64,000 bases of DNA. Source: Mycobacterium sp. BK086. Lineage in GTDB: Bacteria; Actinomycetota; Actinomycetes; Mycobacteriales; Mycobacteriaceae. A model generated the notes under the pieces. The model was not told the origin of the DNA. It made no database searches and saw nothing but the letters and a program-made list of their open reading frames with translations. Every line of letters begins with the position of its first letter. Positions within the stretch are counted from its first letter, which is position 1. Shown one piece after another: positions 16,167 to 26,772 of the stretch. The DNA lies in the NCBI GenBank assembly GCA_004362315.1, contig SNWL01000004.1, positions 930,001 through 994,000 of the forward strand. The letters run 5' to 3'. The translations under genes were made by a program, and so were the position numbers.

Positions 16167-18658
16167 GGCGGCGGAGGCGGCAGAGGTACGTTCGGGTCAC
16201 CGCCGCCGACCGGCGCGGGCTCCGGCGCCCCGGGCACGCCCGGCGGCACCGGCGCACCCGGCGGACCGGCGGGCACCGTGATGGTGGTCGGCGGGCCGAG
16301 CGGGATCGTGATGCCCGGCGCCACTTCGATACTCGGCTGGATGACCTGTATGGACGGCGGCGGAGGTGGCGGCGGCGGAGCGGCCGGGACACCGGCGTAG
16401 CCGCCGATCTCGGTCGGCTTCGGGAACGTCTCGTTGTCGGTGCCCTTCAGGGCGCCGTCCATCGTCGCCTTCCAGATGTCCGACGGGATACCCGAACCGT
16501 AGACCTGGCCACCGTTCTTGTTCACCAAAGCCTGGGTGCCGTCGGTGGTGCCCACCCACACCGCCGTCGCCAGCGACGGGGTGTAGCCGACCATCCACGC
16601 GTCCCGGTTGGCGTCGGTATCACCGAGCTGATTGGTTCCGGTCTTGGCGGCAGAGGCGCGCCCGCCGGCCAGATTGTGCCCGTTGGACCAGCCCGCGATC
16701 GGCTGCATGGCCGCGGTCACATTGTCGGCCACGGCTTTCGGGATGCGCTGCTCACCATTGTTGTCGGCGGTACTGGCATCGAAGAGCACCTCGCCGCGGG
16801 AGTTGACGACCTTCTGCACGAAGTGCGGCTTGTGGTAGACGCCGGAGTCGGCCAGCGTCGCGTACGCCGACGCCATGTCCAGCACGCGAGTCTGGTACTG
16901 CCCCAGCACAACACCGTTGTTGGGCGGTCCACCCTTGCCGTCCTCGGACAGCGTGTGGTCGACACCCGGGAAGCTCTCCGCGACCCCGGCGCTGTGCGCG
17001 GCGTCGGCGACGTCGCTGGGTCCGTTCTTCAGCTTGAGCATCAGCCGGTAGTACGACGTGTTCAGCGAACGCTTGAGCGCTTCGGCGATATTGCAGACAC
17101 CGCAGCCCTCACCCTCGACGTTGGTGATCGTGATGCCGTTGAGTGTCACCGGCGAGCTGTCGACCTGATAGCCCAGCCCGATGCCCTGCTCCAGGGCCGC
17201 CACCAAGGCGAACACCTTGAACGACGACCCCGTCGGCAACCCGGCCTGGGCGAAGTCGAAGCCCTGGGCGTCCGAGCCACCGTAATAGGCCTTCACCCCA
17301 CCGGTTTTCGGATCCACCGACACGACCGCCGAGCGCATGTCGGGCATCTGCCCGTCGAGATACTTCGTCACCGCGTTCTCGGCCGCCTGCTGCGCCTGCG
17401 GGTCGATCGTGGTGGTGATCTGCAGTCCCTGCGTGTTCAGGGTCTGCTCGTCGATGTTGAACAGGTCGAGAAGTTCCTTGGTGACCTGGCGTTCGATCAG
17501 GCCGTTCGGGCCGGTGGTGACGCTGGCGGCGCGAGCCTGATCCGGCGGCACCGTCGGCGGGAAGACCTGTTGGGCGCGTTCCTCTTTGGACAGCGCACCC
17601 ATCGACACCATGCCGTCGAGCACCCAGTTCCAGCGCCGGGCCGCGCCGTCGGGGTCGACCGCCGGATCCAGCGTCGACGGCCGCTGGATCAGCGCCGCCA
17701 GCAGGGCACCCTCGGCGACGGTCAGCTGTTCGACCGGTTTGTCGAAGTAGGCCTTCGAGGCCGCCGAGATGCCGTACGCACCGCGGCCAAAATAGATGAT
17801 GTTCAGATAGGCCTGCAGCACTTGGTCTTTGGACCACTCGCTCGACATCTTCGTCGAGATGACGAGTTCCTTGGCCTTGCGCACCACGCCGCCGATACCC
17901 GAGCGGGCATCGCCCACCAAAGCGTTCTTCACGTACTGCTGGGTGATCGTCGAGGCGCCCTGCAGGTCGCCCCCGGTGAGATTGTTCTTGAGCGCCCGAG
18001 CGAAGCCCGAGAGCGAAAACCCCGGATTGCTGTAGAAATCCCGGTCTTCGGCGGCCATCACCGAGTTACGCACCGACACCGGAATCTGGTCGATGTTGAC
18101 GTCCACCCGGTTGCCTTCCGGCGGAACAATTTTCGCCAGCTCCGAGCCGTCGCTCGCGAGGATCGTCGACACCTGGCTGGTCCGGAGGTCACCGGGTTGC
18201 GGCACCTTGACGATCATGTAGGCCATACCGAAGGTGATCATCGGCAACACGACCAGCAGCCCGGCCGCGATGTACAGCGAGCGCCGCACCCACTTCCAGC
18301 TGATCTGCTGGGAGAAGCTCGGTGGTTTCGACGGCGGCGGGCCTGCCGGACCCCCGCTGCGCGGCGGTGGCGGCGGGGGTAGCTTCGGCGGCGGTGTGCC
18401 GTCCAAGGCGGCCTTGACGACGTCGATCGGATCGCGCAGTGGCACGGTGTCGTCGCGGATCGGTTGGATGATCGACGTCAACCGGTCATCGGGCGGCACC
18501 TGGCGCCTCGGCGCGGTGCGGGCCGGCCCGGGCGAATCGGCCGCGCCTGCTACCGGGATCTTGGTGGTCGGCGACTCGTGCTGACCGGACGCATCATCGG
18601 ACCCTGAACCCGTGCGGTTGTCAGTGCCAGACCGGTCGTGACGCCCTTCGCTATTCAC
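16163..18658 (-). CDS. ponA1: Bifunctional class A penicillin-binding protein PonA1
   Basis: Peptidoglycan glycosyltransferase/transpeptidase, 831 residues from the GTG at 18658. The N-terminal cytoplasmic tail is Pro-rich, then one TM segment (WKWVRRSLYIAAGLLVVLPMI). The GT51 domain contains AAEDRDFYSNPGF (catalytic Glu) and GASTITQQYVKN. The transpeptidase has TGSSFKVFAL (SxxK), RSLNTSYYRL (SxN) and AAKTGTNQLGD (KTGT). The C-terminal tail after ~760 is a long Pro/Gly-rich segment. The start sits 8 bp inside the upstream DUF5318 gene, and the stop overlaps the GT87-like start, giving one tightly packed operon. Essential-type polar elongation enzyme in mycobacteria. Confidence 0.95.
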   Translation of the reverse strand: MNSEGRHDRSGTDNRTGSGSDDASGQHESPTTKIPVAGAADSPGPARTAPRRQVPPDDRLTSIIQPIRDDTVPLRDPIDVVKAALDGTPPPKLPPPPPPRSGGPAGPPPSKPPSFSQQISWKWVRRSLYIAAGLLVVLPMITFGMAYMIVKVPQPGDLRTSQVSTILASDGSELAKIVPPEGNRVDVNIDQIPVSVRNSVMAAEDRDFYSNPGFSLSGFARALKNNLTGGDLQGASTITQQYVKNALVGDARSGIGGVVRKAKELVISTKMSSEWSKDQVLQAYLNIIYFGRGAYGISAASKAYFDKPVEQLTVAEGALLAALIQRPSTLDPAVDPDGAARRWNWVLDGMVSMGALSKEERAQQVFPPTVPPDQARAASVTTGPNGLIERQVTKELLDLFNIDEQTLNTQGLQITTTIDPQAQQAAENAVTKYLDGQMPDMRSAVVSVDPKTGGVKAYYGGSDAQGFDFAQAGLPTGSSFKVFALVAALEQGIGLGYQVDSSPVTLNGITITNVEGEGCGVCNIAEALKRSLNTSYYRLMLKLKNGPSDVADAAHSAGVAESFPGVDHTLSEDGKGGPPNNGVVLGQYQTRVLDMASAYATLADSGVYHKPHFVQKVVNSRGEVLFDASTADNNGEQRIPKAVADNVTAAMQPIAGWSNGHNLAGGRASAAKTGTNQLGDTDANRDAWMVGYTPSLATAVWVGTTDGTQALVNKNGGQVYGSGIPSDIWKATMDGALKGTDNETFPKPTEIGGYAGVPAAPPPPPPPPSIQVIQPSIEVAPGITIPLGPPTTITVPAGPPGAPVPPGVPGAPEPAPVGGGDPNVPLPPPPP

Positions 18659-19085
18659 TGGCCGTACGCGCGTCGGAACGCGCCGTCTGGGTGCGCCGGC
18701 GTCCACGCGTCCCGTCGGCGGGGCGCGGCGTTCCGAGCACATAGGACTTGACCAGGTGATTCCATTCGCAGGTGCGACATACCTCCACCACGTGTACCGA
18801 GAATTCGTCGAATTTGGTTGCGAGCAACACCAGCTCCTCTGCGGTGCGGGCCGACCCCGACACCGCGCCCAGGTGATCGCCGAATACCCAGGACACCAAC
18901 GTCAGTGGTTCCTTGCGGCAGATCGGGCACATCACCGAGCTGGGTTTGCCGTGAAATTTCGCGGCGCGCAACAGGTAGGGATTGGCATCGCAGACCTCGC
19001 TGACGCCGGTCCGGCCGGAGTACACCTCGGCCAGCAGGGAGCGTCGCCGAAGGGCGTAGTCCACCACCTGTCGCTGCAATCGCAC
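18651..19085 (-). CDS. DUF5318 zinc-ribbon-like protein (Rv0049 homologue)
   Basis: A 144-residue protein with VRLQRQVVDYALRRRSLLAEV at the N-terminus and two CxxC pairs, MCPICRKE and EVCRTCEWNHLVKSY, spaced ~55 residues apart as in a zinc ribbon. The C-terminal ~25 residues are Arg/Thr-rich and basic. The GTG at 19085 is chosen because TACTCT lies 7 nt upstream, giving a leaderless start; a GTG at 19091 is also in frame. It overlaps the ponA1 start by 8 bp. Its consistent location upstream of ponA1 suggests a regulatory or cell-wall role, but no function is established. Confidence 0.8.
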   Translation of the reverse strand: MRLQRQVVDYALRRRSLLAEVYSGRTGVSEVCDANPYLLRAAKFHGKPSSVMCPICRKEPLTLVSWVFGDHLGAVSGSARTAEELVLLATKFDEFSVHVVEVCRTCEWNHLVKSYVLGTPRPADGTRGRRRTQTARSDARTASE

Positions 19086-19197
19086 GATCACCAGAGTACG
19101 TCGGGGATCTCGGCATCGACATGCAACCGCCTGGCGAGTGGCCCGGAATGTGCGCCTGGTCTGCGCTCTTGGCCGGCGAACTCTTACGATCACACCC

Positions 19198-20052
19198 GTG
19201 GCGACTTCCCAAACGGCCAGTACCCGAGCCAAGGACACTGACCGCAACGACACCTGCCAGATCCTGGACACCGCCCTGTCCGAGGGGCAGCTGTCGATGA
19301 GCGAGCACCAGCAGCGGGTGAAGGCCGCGACCAACGCCACAACCCTCGGAGATCTGCGCTCCCTGGTGGGAGATCTGCAGACCGCCAACGCTCCGGTGCA
19401 GCTGCCCACATTGAAGAAGCCACGCTTGCAGTCGGCCGCCGCCGGCGGCAGCTGGGGCATCCGCCTGGCCATCATGGGTGTGCTGGTCGTGCTCGGGATC
19501 GGCATCGGCTGGGGTCTCTACGGCAACACTCCGTCGCCGCTGAACTTCACGTCCGACCCCGGCGCGAAGCCCGACGGCGTCGCTCCCGTCGTGCTGACCC
19601 CGCCGCGCCAGCTGCAGTCACTGGGCGGACTGACCGGATTGCTCGAGCAGATGAAGAAGAAGTTCGGCGACACCACCGGCAACCGGCTGGTGATCTACCC
19701 CGACTACGCATCGCTGACCCGTCCCGACCCCAGCGACGAGCGTCGCGAGCTGAACTACACCTACCGCGGCGGCTGGGGCGACCCGAGCAGTTCGGCGGCC
19801 GGCAATGACGCCAAGGTGGTGGACCTCGGCAAGTTCGACACCAAGGCCGTCGTCGGAATCCTGCGCGGCGCGCCCGAGTCGCTGAACATGAAGCCGGGAG
19901 ACGTCAAGAGCACCTACCTGATCGTCGAACCGAGCCGGGACATCACCGCGCCGGACACGGTCTCGATCTCGATCTACGTCTCCAGTGACTACGGCAGCGG
20001 CTACATCCAGCTCTATCCAGACGGCTCGATCAAGAACATCAACTACCCGTAG
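19198..20052 (+). CDS. DUF1707 membrane protein (Rv0048c homologue)
   Basis: A 284-residue protein. Residues ~10-55 are a DUF1707 domain (DRNDTCQILDTALSEGQLSM followed by SEHQQRVKAATNATTLGDL). A single TM helix follows near residues 88-108 (IRLAIMGVLVVLGIGIGWGLY). The C-terminal ~170 residues are extracytoplasmic and resemble a lipoprotein-like beta domain (NRLVIYPDYASLTRP...). The GTG at 19198 has TACGAT at 19185-19190, 7 nt upstream: a leaderless gene. It is divergent from the DUF5318-ponA1 operon. No enzymatic motif is seen. Confidence 0.75.
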   Translation: MATSQTASTRAKDTDRNDTCQILDTALSEGQLSMSEHQQRVKAATNATTLGDLRSLVGDLQTANAPVQLPTLKKPRLQSAAAGGSWGIRLAIMGVLVVLGIGIGWGLYGNTPSPLNFTSDPGAKPDGVAPVVLTPPRQLQSLGGLTGLLEQMKKKFGDTTGNRLVIYPDYASLTRPDPSDERRELNYTYRGGWGDPSSSAAGNDAKVVDLGKFDTKAVVGILRGAPESLNMKPGDVKSTYLIVEPSRDITAPDTVSISIYVSSDYGSGYIQLYPDGSIKNINYP

Positions 20053-20107
20053 CTCGTTCAACGGCGCGACACTGCCCGGCAATCACCTGGATCGACGCCG
20101 TCCAAGT

Positions 20108-20137
20108 AGCGGTAAATATATCGCTCCGATACTATCG
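20108..20137. promoter_or_regulatory. Candidate PadR operator: two adjacent palindromes
   Basis: AGCGGTAAATATATCGCT (20108-20125) is an imperfect palindrome (14 of 18 positions symmetric). It is followed by a perfect CGATA-C-TATCG palindrome at 20127-20137, and both lie 48-77 bp before the PadR gene start. PadR proteins are usually autoregulated from such sites. The AT-rich core could also hold the -10 (GATACT). No binding evidence is available. Confidence 0.45.
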
Positions 20138-20169
20138 CCGGAGGTGTCGAAGCGCTGTGACGGTCGAGC

Positions 20170-20180
20170 AAAGGAGGTGA
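20170..20180 (+). promoter_or_regulatory. Extended Shine-Dalgarno of the PadR gene
   Basis: AAAGGAGGTGA is complementary over its full length to the 16S rRNA 3' end and sits 4 nt from the GTG at 20185. It fixes the start and contrasts with the many leaderless genes nearby. Confidence 0.7.
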
Positions 20181-20184
20181 CCCG

Positions 20185-20730
20185 GTGCTGGAGCTTGCCA
20201 TCTTGGGTCTTCTCCTCGAGTCCCCCATGCACGGCTACGAACTGCGTAAACGGCTGACGGGTCTGTTGGGCGCCTTCCGGGCGTTCTCTTACGGCTCGCT
20301 GTACCCGGCCCTGCGCCGGATGCAGACCGACGGGTTGATCGTCGAGGACACCGCACCGGCGGGAACAACGGTGTTGCGCCGTGCCCGCCGGGTGTACCAA
20401 CTGACCGACGCCGGACGCCAGCGGTTCGCTGAGCTGGTCGCCGACACCGGTCCGCAGAACTACACCGACGACGGCTTCGGTGTGCACCTTGCGTTCTTCA
20501 ACCGCACACCGGCCGAGGCGCGGATGCGAATCCTGGAAGGCCGGCGCCGCCAGGTCGAGGAACGTCGCGAGGGTCTGCGGGAGGCCATCGCCCGAGCGAG
20601 CAACTCGTTCGACCGCTACACCAAACAACTGCATCAGCTGGGCCTCGAGTCCAGCGAGCGGGAAGTCAAGTGGCTCAACGAGCTCATCGCCGCTGAGCGG
20701 GTGGCCCAGAGTCATCCAGACCAGGCCTGA
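20185..20730 (+). CDS. PadR family transcriptional regulator (Rv0047c homologue)
   Basis: A 181-residue repressor. The N-terminal winged helix reads [20 protein letters not shown] then [19 protein letters not shown], the PadR signature. The C-terminal ~80 residues form the helical dimerisation arm. The GTG start at 20185 is fixed by a near-perfect ribosome binding site. It lies 59 bp upstream of ino1 on the same strand, an association conserved in mycobacteria, so it may influence inositol-phosphate synthesis. Palindromes at 20108-20137 are likely autoregulatory sites. Confidence 0.88.
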   Translation: MLELAILGLLLESPMHGYELRKRLTGLLGAFRAFSYGSLYPALRRMQTDGLIVEDTAPAGTTVLRRARRVYQLTDAGRQRFAELVADTGPQNYTDDGFGVHLAFFNRTPAEARMRILEGRRRQVEERREGLREAIARASNSFDRYTKQLHQLGLESSEREVKWLNELIAAERVAQSHPDQA

Positions 20731-20789
20731 CGCGGCCATCGAAGTACCTGAACAGCAGCCAGCAGAAGTACCGAGTTAGGAGAACGTCC

Positions 20790-21893
<1,104 letters not shown>

Positions 21894-22814
21894 TTACGTC
21901 GCGAGCAACGCGCGCACGTCATCGCGTGCGATGAACTCCTGGTTCTCACCGAACCCGGTCTGGTTGTCCCAGGTCCATTCGGTGAGAGTCCAGTAGGTCA
22001 GCCGGCCGGGCCAGCCCATCCACCGCAGCGCGGTGCGGACCTGACCGACGGCGTGCAGTTCGCGTCCCAGATCGTCTTGCGCGTCGAACGTCACCCGTAC
22101 CGGCGCGCCGTCGCTGCGCTGCGTCACGCGCCGCTCGCCTTTGACGATTTCACCGACCTTGCCGTCGCGGGCGAGGTAGCCACCGACCGCGATGTCGACA
22201 CCCGGCTCGCCCACATTGATCGCGATTGAGTGCCAATGTGATTCGGGCGAGGCGATGGCCCATAGGTAGTCACCGGATCGGGGCTGCTCGTGGACATGCG
22301 GTCCCCAGGTCCGGTCGCGCATCGCCAGGCAGTCGACGGTCAGCTGCTCACCATTGAGCACGAGGGTGCCCTGCATGTGGCCCGGTTGGTCGAAGTGGGT
22401 GGGAATCGCCGGGTCCCGCACGGTGCCGAACTCGTGCGGCGGCATGAGTCCCGTCCAGTCGAGCTCGAATTCCAGACCGGGCTGGGAGTACGACAACCGG
22501 TAGCGGTGCAGCGGCTCCACGACCTCATGGCGCAACGAGTTGGGCAGGGTGAAGTCGCTGAACTCCAATGGTCCGGTGGGCGGCTGGTGCCAGCGCCAGT
22601 CGTAGAACAGGCAGTCGTAGATCTCTTCGCCGCTGGGATCCCAGAGCGCGGGCCCGCCGCCGGACGTGCCGGTTCGGGCGTCGTGGAAGTAGTAGACGAA
22701 CCCGTTGAGATTGCGTTCGGGGATGTTGAATCCGAACCAGCCGCTTTCGCCCCAGTGCGGGTTGTCGGTCGGCGCGTGGAACACCTCGTCGTGTTCCCCC
22801 AGTGTGTCGGTCAC
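21894..22814 (-). CDS. DUF7064/7065-type lipocalin-like (CrtC/AttH-like) protein
   Basis: A 306-residue protein with repeated Trp-rich beta motifs: ESGWFGFNIPERNLNGFVYY, YDWRWHQPP, DRTWGPHVHEQPRSGDYLWAIAS, and a C-terminal LTEWTWDNQTGFGENQEF. The DRTWG box and double-barrel look match actinobacterial proteins related to hydroxyneurosporene synthase/AttH lipocalins (DUF7064/7065). A role with lipids or terpenoids is plausible but unproved. The GTG start at 22814 faces the alpha/beta hydrolase promoter region. It ends exactly at the ino1 stop. Confidence 0.6.
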   Translation of the reverse strand: MTDTLGEHDEVFHAPTDNPHWGESGWFGFNIPERNLNGFVYYFHDARTGTSGGGPALWDPSGEEIYDCLFYDWRWHQPPTGPLEFSDFTLPNSLRHEVVEPLHRYRLSYSQPGLEFELDWTGLMPPHEFGTVRDPAIPTHFDQPGHMQGTLVLNGEQLTVDCLAMRDRTWGPHVHEQPRSGDYLWAIASPESHWHSIAINVGEPGVDIAVGGYLARDGKVGEIVKGERRVTQRSDGAPVRVTFDAQDDLGRELHAVGQVRTALRWMGWPGRLTYWTLTEWTWDNQTGFGENQEFIARDDVRALLAT

Positions 22815-22922
22815 CTGCCCGAGTGAACCCGACTCACCGAGTTAAATCAACCACTTTATTTATGGCCGGCGTGGGTGGGACAGGCCTGGTCGTTTCGAAT
22901 CGGCGAGTCCTACAGTCGTCAC

Positions 22923-23843
22923 ATGACCGAGATCTCCGATGACCAGCTGATCGGACTCGACGAGTTCGCCCTGCTGTCCGAGAACGCCGCGCAGGCGGGC
23001 GTGAGCACTCCGCTGCCGCCGGTGTCCAGGATCGAATCGGGGCCGATCAGCGCTCTCAAGTGGGGCGCCGAGCCCCCGCAGGTCGTATTCCTGCACGGCG
23101 GCGGGCAGAACGCCCACACCTGGGACACCGTGATCCTCGGTCTTGGCGTTCCCGCCTTGGCGATCGACCTGCCCGGCCACGGGCGCTCGGCCTGGCGCGA
23201 AGACGGCGACTACGGCCCGAAGTTGAACGCCGAAACGGTGCGGGCCGTGCTGCCCGAATGGGCGCCCAATCCGCGACTCGTGGTCGGCATGTCGCTGGGC
23301 GGGCTCACCGCCCTGCGTATCGCGACCGTCGAGCCGGAACTCGTTCCTGAGCTGGTTCTCGTCGACGTCACCCCGTCAGCGCCCGAACGTCATGAACAGA
23401 TGAGCCAGGCGCAGTTGGGCGCGGTCGCCCTGACGCAAGGCGAACGCTCATTCCCGAGTTTCGCAGCGATGCTGGACGTCACCATCGCTGCCTCCCCCAC
23501 ACGAAGCCGAGAATCCTTGCGCCGTGGGGTCTTTCACAACTCGAAGCAATTGGACGACGGCACCTGGACCTGGCGCTACGACTCGTTCCGCAAGGGTGCG
23601 AACCCCGGCGGGGGGCTGCCCGAGTCATTCGCCGGCCTGTGGGACGACGTCCCGTCGATCACCATGCCCACCACGCTGGTCCGCGGGGCCAACTCGTTCT
23701 TCGTCAACGACGAGGACGCCGACGAATTCGCCCGTACCGCACCAGGTTTCCAGCGCGTGATCGTGGTGCCCGACTCCGGCCACTCGGTTCAGGGTGATCA
23801 GCCCCGGGCGCTGGTCCAGATCCTGGGCGACGTGCTCGGCTGA
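22923..23843 (+). CDS. Alpha/beta hydrolase (Rv0045c homologue)
   Basis: A 306-residue serine hydrolase. The oxyanion hole region is VVFLHGGGQNAHTW, the nucleophile is VVGMSLGGLTAL, and the histidine is in PDSGHSVQGDQP. M. tuberculosis Rv0045c, whose position this matches, is an esterase with small-acyl preference in published work. The ATG at 22923 has TACAGT at 22911-22916, 6 nt upstream: a leaderless promoter. It is followed by phoX on the same strand after 62 bp. Confidence 0.88.
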   Translation: MTEISDDQLIGLDEFALLSENAAQAGVSTPLPPVSRIESGPISALKWGAEPPQVVFLHGGGQNAHTWDTVILGLGVPALAIDLPGHGRSAWREDGDYGPKLNAETVRAVLPEWAPNPRLVVGMSLGGLTALRIATVEPELVPELVLVDVTPSAPERHEQMSQAQLGAVALTQGERSFPSFAAMLDVTIAASPTRSRESLRRGVFHNSKQLDDGTWTWRYDSFRKGANPGGGLPESFAGLWDDVPSITMPTTLVRGANSFFVNDEDADEFARTAPGFQRVIVVPDSGHSVQGDQPRALVQILGDVLG

Positions 23844-23905
23844 GTTTGCCTGTTGTTCACCGGTTCATTGCCAGCAGATTCACAGCCGTGCCCTAGTTTC
23901 GCGAC

Positions 23906-25966
23906 ATGGCTCTGGTGCCGCTGAACCTGCTGATCGATCACGACGGGCGCTCCGCGCGGCAACGCGTGACCTGCCGCTACCGCTGCGGCGACGCCTGCGC
24001 GCACCCAGCGCCCAACACCAGCGACAACGAATACTTCGGCGACCTCGTGCGCGAAGCGGTGACGCGGCGTTCAGCCCTCAAGGCCGCCGGTGTCGCGGTG
24101 CTGGCAGTCGGCGCGGGCTCCACGCTGGCGGCATGTGCCGGTGACCCCAAGCCCGCCGCACCGTCCCCGGCGCCGACCGCACCGCCCGCGGGGATGAACT
24201 TCACCGCGGTGGCACCCAACAGCGAAGACGCCGTTGTGATCCCGCAGGGCTACCAGCAGGCCGTGGTGATCAGCTGGGGCGATCCGGTGCTGCCTGGCGC
24301 GCCGGCCTTCGACCTCGCCAAGCAAACTGGCGCCGCACAGCGTCAACAATTCGGCTTCAACAACGACTTCGCCGGCCTGCTGCCGATCGACGGCACCCCG
24401 AACCACTATCTGCTCGTCGTCAACCACGAGTACACCACCGAGCGGTTCATGTTCCCCGGCTACGACGAAAAGAAGCCCACCCGTGAGCAATTCGACACCG
24501 CCGTCGCCGCCCATGGCCTGACCGTCGTCGAGGTCGAGCGCACCGCCGATGGACTCAAACCCGTGCTGGGCCGCTACAACCGCAGGCTCACCGCCGACTC
24601 CCCCTTCACCCTCGTCGGCCCCGCAGCGGGCAGCGAGTTCGTCAAGACCGCCGCCGACGCGGGCGGCCGCACCGTCAGCGGCACCATGAACAACTGCTCG
24701 GGCGGTGTCACCCCTTGGGGCACAGTGCTTTCCGGGGAGGAGAACTTCAACTCCTACTTCGGCTCAGCCGAGGGCGCGCAGCCGCCCACCCCGATCGACG
24801 CCGACCGGTGGAAGCGCTACGGCATCAAAACCAAGCCCAGCGAACGACTGTGGGAAACGTTCGATCCCCGATTCGATCCCACCAAGTCCCCCAACGAGGT
24901 CAACCGGTTCGGCTACGTCGTCGAAGTCAACCCGTGGGATCCCCAATCGACGCCCGTGAAGCACACGGCGATGGGCCGCTTCAAACACGAGGCCGCCAAC
25001 ATCCACGTCACCCCCGACGGCACCGTCGTGGCCTACAGCGGTGACGACGAACGCTTCGACTACATGTACAAATTCGTGTCGGCCAAGAAGATTCAGCCCG
25101 GCCGTGACACCGCCGCGATGGCCGCCAACCTGACGATCCTCGACGAGGGAACGCTATACGTCGCCAAGCTCACCACCGACATCCCGGCCGGCACGATCGA
25201 CGGCTCCGGCACGCTACCCGACGGCGGATTCCGGGGATCGGGCACCTGGCTGCCACTGCTGCGCTCGGGACCGGGCGGGGCGGCGGAGTCGTTGGTCGCC
25301 GGGATGACGCCACAGGAGGTCGCGGTGTTCACCCGGTTCGCCGCCGACAAGGCCGGCGCCACCAAGATGGACCGGCCCGAAGACTTCGAAGCCAACCCGC
25401 GCAGCGGCAAGCTCTACGTCGCGCTGACCAACAACAACGAGCGCGGAGCATCCGGCAAGCCCGCCGCCGATGCGTCCAATCCCCGCAACGACAACAAGAA
25501 CGGGCAGATCCTCGAGATCACCGATGACCACGCCGGCACCACTTTCACCTGGGACCTGTTGCTGGTGTGCGGGGATCCCGCCGCCGCCGACACCTACTTC
25601 GGCGGCTTCGACAAGTCGAAGGTCAGTCCGATCTCCTGCCCGGACAACCTGGCCTTCGACAAGCACGGCAATCTGTGGATCTCCACCGACGGCAATGCCC
25701 TGGGTTCCAACGACGGACTGTTCGCCGTCGCGCTGGACGGTCCGAATCGCGGTGAGACACGGCAGTTTCTGACCGTCCCGATCGGAGCGGAGACCTGCGG
25801 GCCGATCGTGCTCGACGACCTTGTCACCGTCTCGGTGCAGCACCCCGGCGAGCACGACGACAACAGCATCGACGACCCGCTGTCGAACTGGCCTTCGGGT
25901 GGCAACGGGACCGCGAAGCCGTCGATCGTGGCGGTGTGGAAGCCGAACGGGAATATCGGGCTCTGA
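23906..25966 (+). CDS. phoX: PhoX-family alkaline phosphatase, Tat-exported
   Basis: A 686-residue PhoX/DUF839 phosphatase, a Ca/Fe metalloenzyme that releases phosphate from organic esters outside the cytoplasm. The twin-arginine signal is AVTRRSALKAAGVAVLAVGA (RR at 54-55), followed by LAAC at 74-77, so it is probably a Tat-exported lipoprotein. The N-terminal Cys pair region CRYRCGDAC, NHEYTTERFMFPG, NNCSGGVTPWGTVLSGEE and CPDNLAFDKHGNLWISTDG are family motifs. The ATG at 23906 has TAGTTT at 23894-23899, 6 nt upstream. It is not part of the M. tuberculosis block at this site, so it is an insertion relative to it. Confidence 0.85.
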   Translation: MALVPLNLLIDHDGRSARQRVTCRYRCGDACAHPAPNTSDNEYFGDLVREAVTRRSALKAAGVAVLAVGAGSTLAACAGDPKPAAPSPAPTAPPAGMNFTAVAPNSEDAVVIPQGYQQAVVISWGDPVLPGAPAFDLAKQTGAAQRQQFGFNNDFAGLLPIDGTPNHYLLVVNHEYTTERFMFPGYDEKKPTREQFDTAVAAHGLTVVEVERTADGLKPVLGRYNRRLTADSPFTLVGPAAGSEFVKTAADAGGRTVSGTMNNCSGGVTPWGTVLSGEENFNSYFGSAEGAQPPTPIDADRWKRYGIKTKPSERLWETFDPRFDPTKSPNEVNRFGYVVEVNPWDPQSTPVKHTAMGRFKHEAANIHVTPDGTVVAYSGDDERFDYMYKFVSAKKIQPGRDTAAMAANLTILDEGTLYVAKLTTDIPAGTIDGSGTLPDGGFRGSGTWLPLLRSGPGGAAESLVAGMTPQEVAVFTRFAADKAGATKMDRPEDFEANPRSGKLYVALTNNNERGASGKPAADASNPRNDNKNGQILEITDDHAGTTFTWDLLLVCGDPAAADTYFGGFDKSKVSPISCPDNLAFDKHGNLWISTDGNALGSNDGLFAVALDGPNRGETRQFLTVPIGAETCGPIVLDDLVTVSVQHPGEHDDNSIDDPLSNWPSGGNGTAKPSIVAVWKPNGNIGL

Positions 25967-25985
25967 CCAAACGTACGGTTGAGGC

Positions 25986-26771
25986 GTGACCTTTCCGATT
26001 CGCATCGGCGTGCAACTGCAGCCGCAACATTCCACCGACTACAACCAGATGCGCGATGCCGTGCGCCGCTGTGAGGACATCGGCGTCGACGTGGTCTTCA
26101 ACTGGGACCACTTCTTTCCGCTCTACGGCGATCCCGAGGGTGCGCACTACGAGTGCTGGACGATGCTCGGCGCCTGGGCCGAGCAGACTTCTCGGGTCGA
26201 GATCGGCGCCCTGGTCTCATGTAACTCCTACCGCAACCCCGAACTGCTGGCCGATATGGCCCGCACCGTCGACCACATCTCGGGGGGCCGGCTGATCCTG
26301 GGCATCGGCTCGGGCTGGAAGCAGAAGGATTACGACGAGTACGGCTACGACTTCGGCACCGTGGGCAGCCGCCTCAACGACCTCGCCGGAGCGTTGCCGA
26401 GCATCAAGTCCCGCCTCGCCAAGCTGAACCCCGCGCCGACGCGGGAGATCCCGATCCTGATCGGTGGTCAGGGTGAGCGAAAGACCCTGCGCCTGGTCGC
26501 CGAGCACGGCGATATCTGGCACGGGTTCACCAACGCCGAGACCTACCCGGTCAAGGCCGAGGTGCTCGAGCGGCACTGCTTCGACGTGGCCCGCGATCCG
26601 GCCACCGTCGAGCGTTCGTCAGGTGTGGAGGGGCGCGATGCCGACACCATCACCGCCAACGCCGAGGCGCTGGCCGGGCTCGGCGTGACGCTGCTGACCG
26701 TCGGCACCGACGGCCCCGACTTCGACCTCAGCGCGGCGGAGACACTGATCCGCTGGCGCGACAACCGCTGA
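25986..26771 (+). CDS. LLM-class F420-dependent oxidoreductase (Rv0044c homologue)
   Basis: A 261-residue luciferase-like monooxygenase fold protein. It begins [17 protein letters not shown], with [38 protein letters not shown] and [21 protein letters not shown], the F420-type LLM motifs seen throughout mycobacteria. The substrate is unknown. The GTG at 25986 has TACGGT at 25974-25979, 6 nt upstream, so it appears to have its own leaderless promoter despite lying 19 bp after phoX. It is convergent with the P450 with a 1-bp gap. Confidence 0.85.
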   Translation: MTFPIRIGVQLQPQHSTDYNQMRDAVRRCEDIGVDVVFNWDHFFPLYGDPEGAHYECWTMLGAWAEQTSRVEIGALVSCNSYRNPELLADMARTVDHISGGRLILGIGSGWKQKDYDEYGYDFGTVGSRLNDLAGALPSIKSRLAKLNPAPTREIPILIGGQGERKTLRLVAEHGDIWHGFTNAETYPVKAEVLERHCFDVARDPATVERSSGVEGRDADTITANAEALAGLGVTLLTVGTDGPDFDLSAAETLIRWRDNR

Positions 26772-26772
26772 G

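Noticed and set aside
16163-18400. Proline-codon repeats in ponA1 as a tandem-repeat or CRISPR-like element
   Set aside because: They are low-complexity Pro/Gly codons in the N- and C-terminal tails, with no regular spacers.
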